Shown here piece after piece: positions 5,165-5,167 of a stretch of 5,167 nt of DNA. Source of the stretch: Xanthobacteraceae bacterium (lineage in GTDB: Bacteria > Pseudomonadota > Alphaproteobacteria > Rhizobiales > Xanthobacteraceae); the NCBI GenBank assembly GCA_030043175.1, contig JASHYD010000051.1, forward strand, positions 1-5,167. The letters run 5' to 3'. The first letter of the stretch is position 1, and each line of letters opens with the position of its first letter. Position numbers and translations under genes: made by a program. Below the pieces are notes generated by a model that worked only from the letters and a program-made list of their open reading frames with translations, made no database searches and was not told the DNA's origin.

Positions 5165-5167
5165 AGG

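Overview
The window comes from a GC-rich proteobacterial chromosome. GC-rich codon use, the Liv-type transporter and the intergenic repeat style suggest an alphaproteobacterium of the Bradyrhizobium/Rhodopseudomonas type. That assignment is an inference from style, not from a marker gene. No RNA gene, CRISPR array or intact mobile element is visible.

Layout: (1) Positions 2-1859 on the + strand hold the 3' end of a branched-chain-amino-acid-type (HAAT family) ABC transporter operon: the C-terminal part of a LivM permease, then the ATPases LivG and LivF. They are packed with a 3-nt gap and an 11-nt overlap. (2) Positions 1860-2032 separate convergent genes and hold a 13-bp inverted repeat that may stop transcription from both sides. 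(3) Positions 3292-2033 on the - strand encode a LivJ/LivK-type periplasmic substrate-binding protein with a signal peptide and a strong ribosome binding site. It probably feeds the adjacent permease and ATPases, although it points towards them instead of leading their operon. (4) Positions 3293-4118 carry its 5' regulatory region and then several hundred bases with lower GC, no recognisable gene and a few imperfect hairpins. (5) A divergent pair of small genes follows: a DUF1330 protein (4442-4119, -) and a VOC-fold (glyoxalase/dioxygenase superfamily) protein (4627-5085, +). They share a 184-nt intergenic region with a G-run motif. A second G-rich tract closes the window.

In the inferred transporter, the binding protein captures a small carboxylate or amino-acid-like solute in the periplasm. 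LivM, with an unseen LivH upstream, forms the channel, and LivG and LivF power it. The solute cannot be read from the sequence; this family also carries aromatic acids, amides and urea. The DUF1330/VOC pair may act on a small metabolite, but nothing ties it firmly to the transporter.

This is largely an ordinary metabolic region, and I found no new multi-gene system. The points most worth checking are the non-canonical LivG signature motif and the asymmetric ATPase pair it implies, the convergent binding-protein gene, and the G-run/hairpin repeats between genes.
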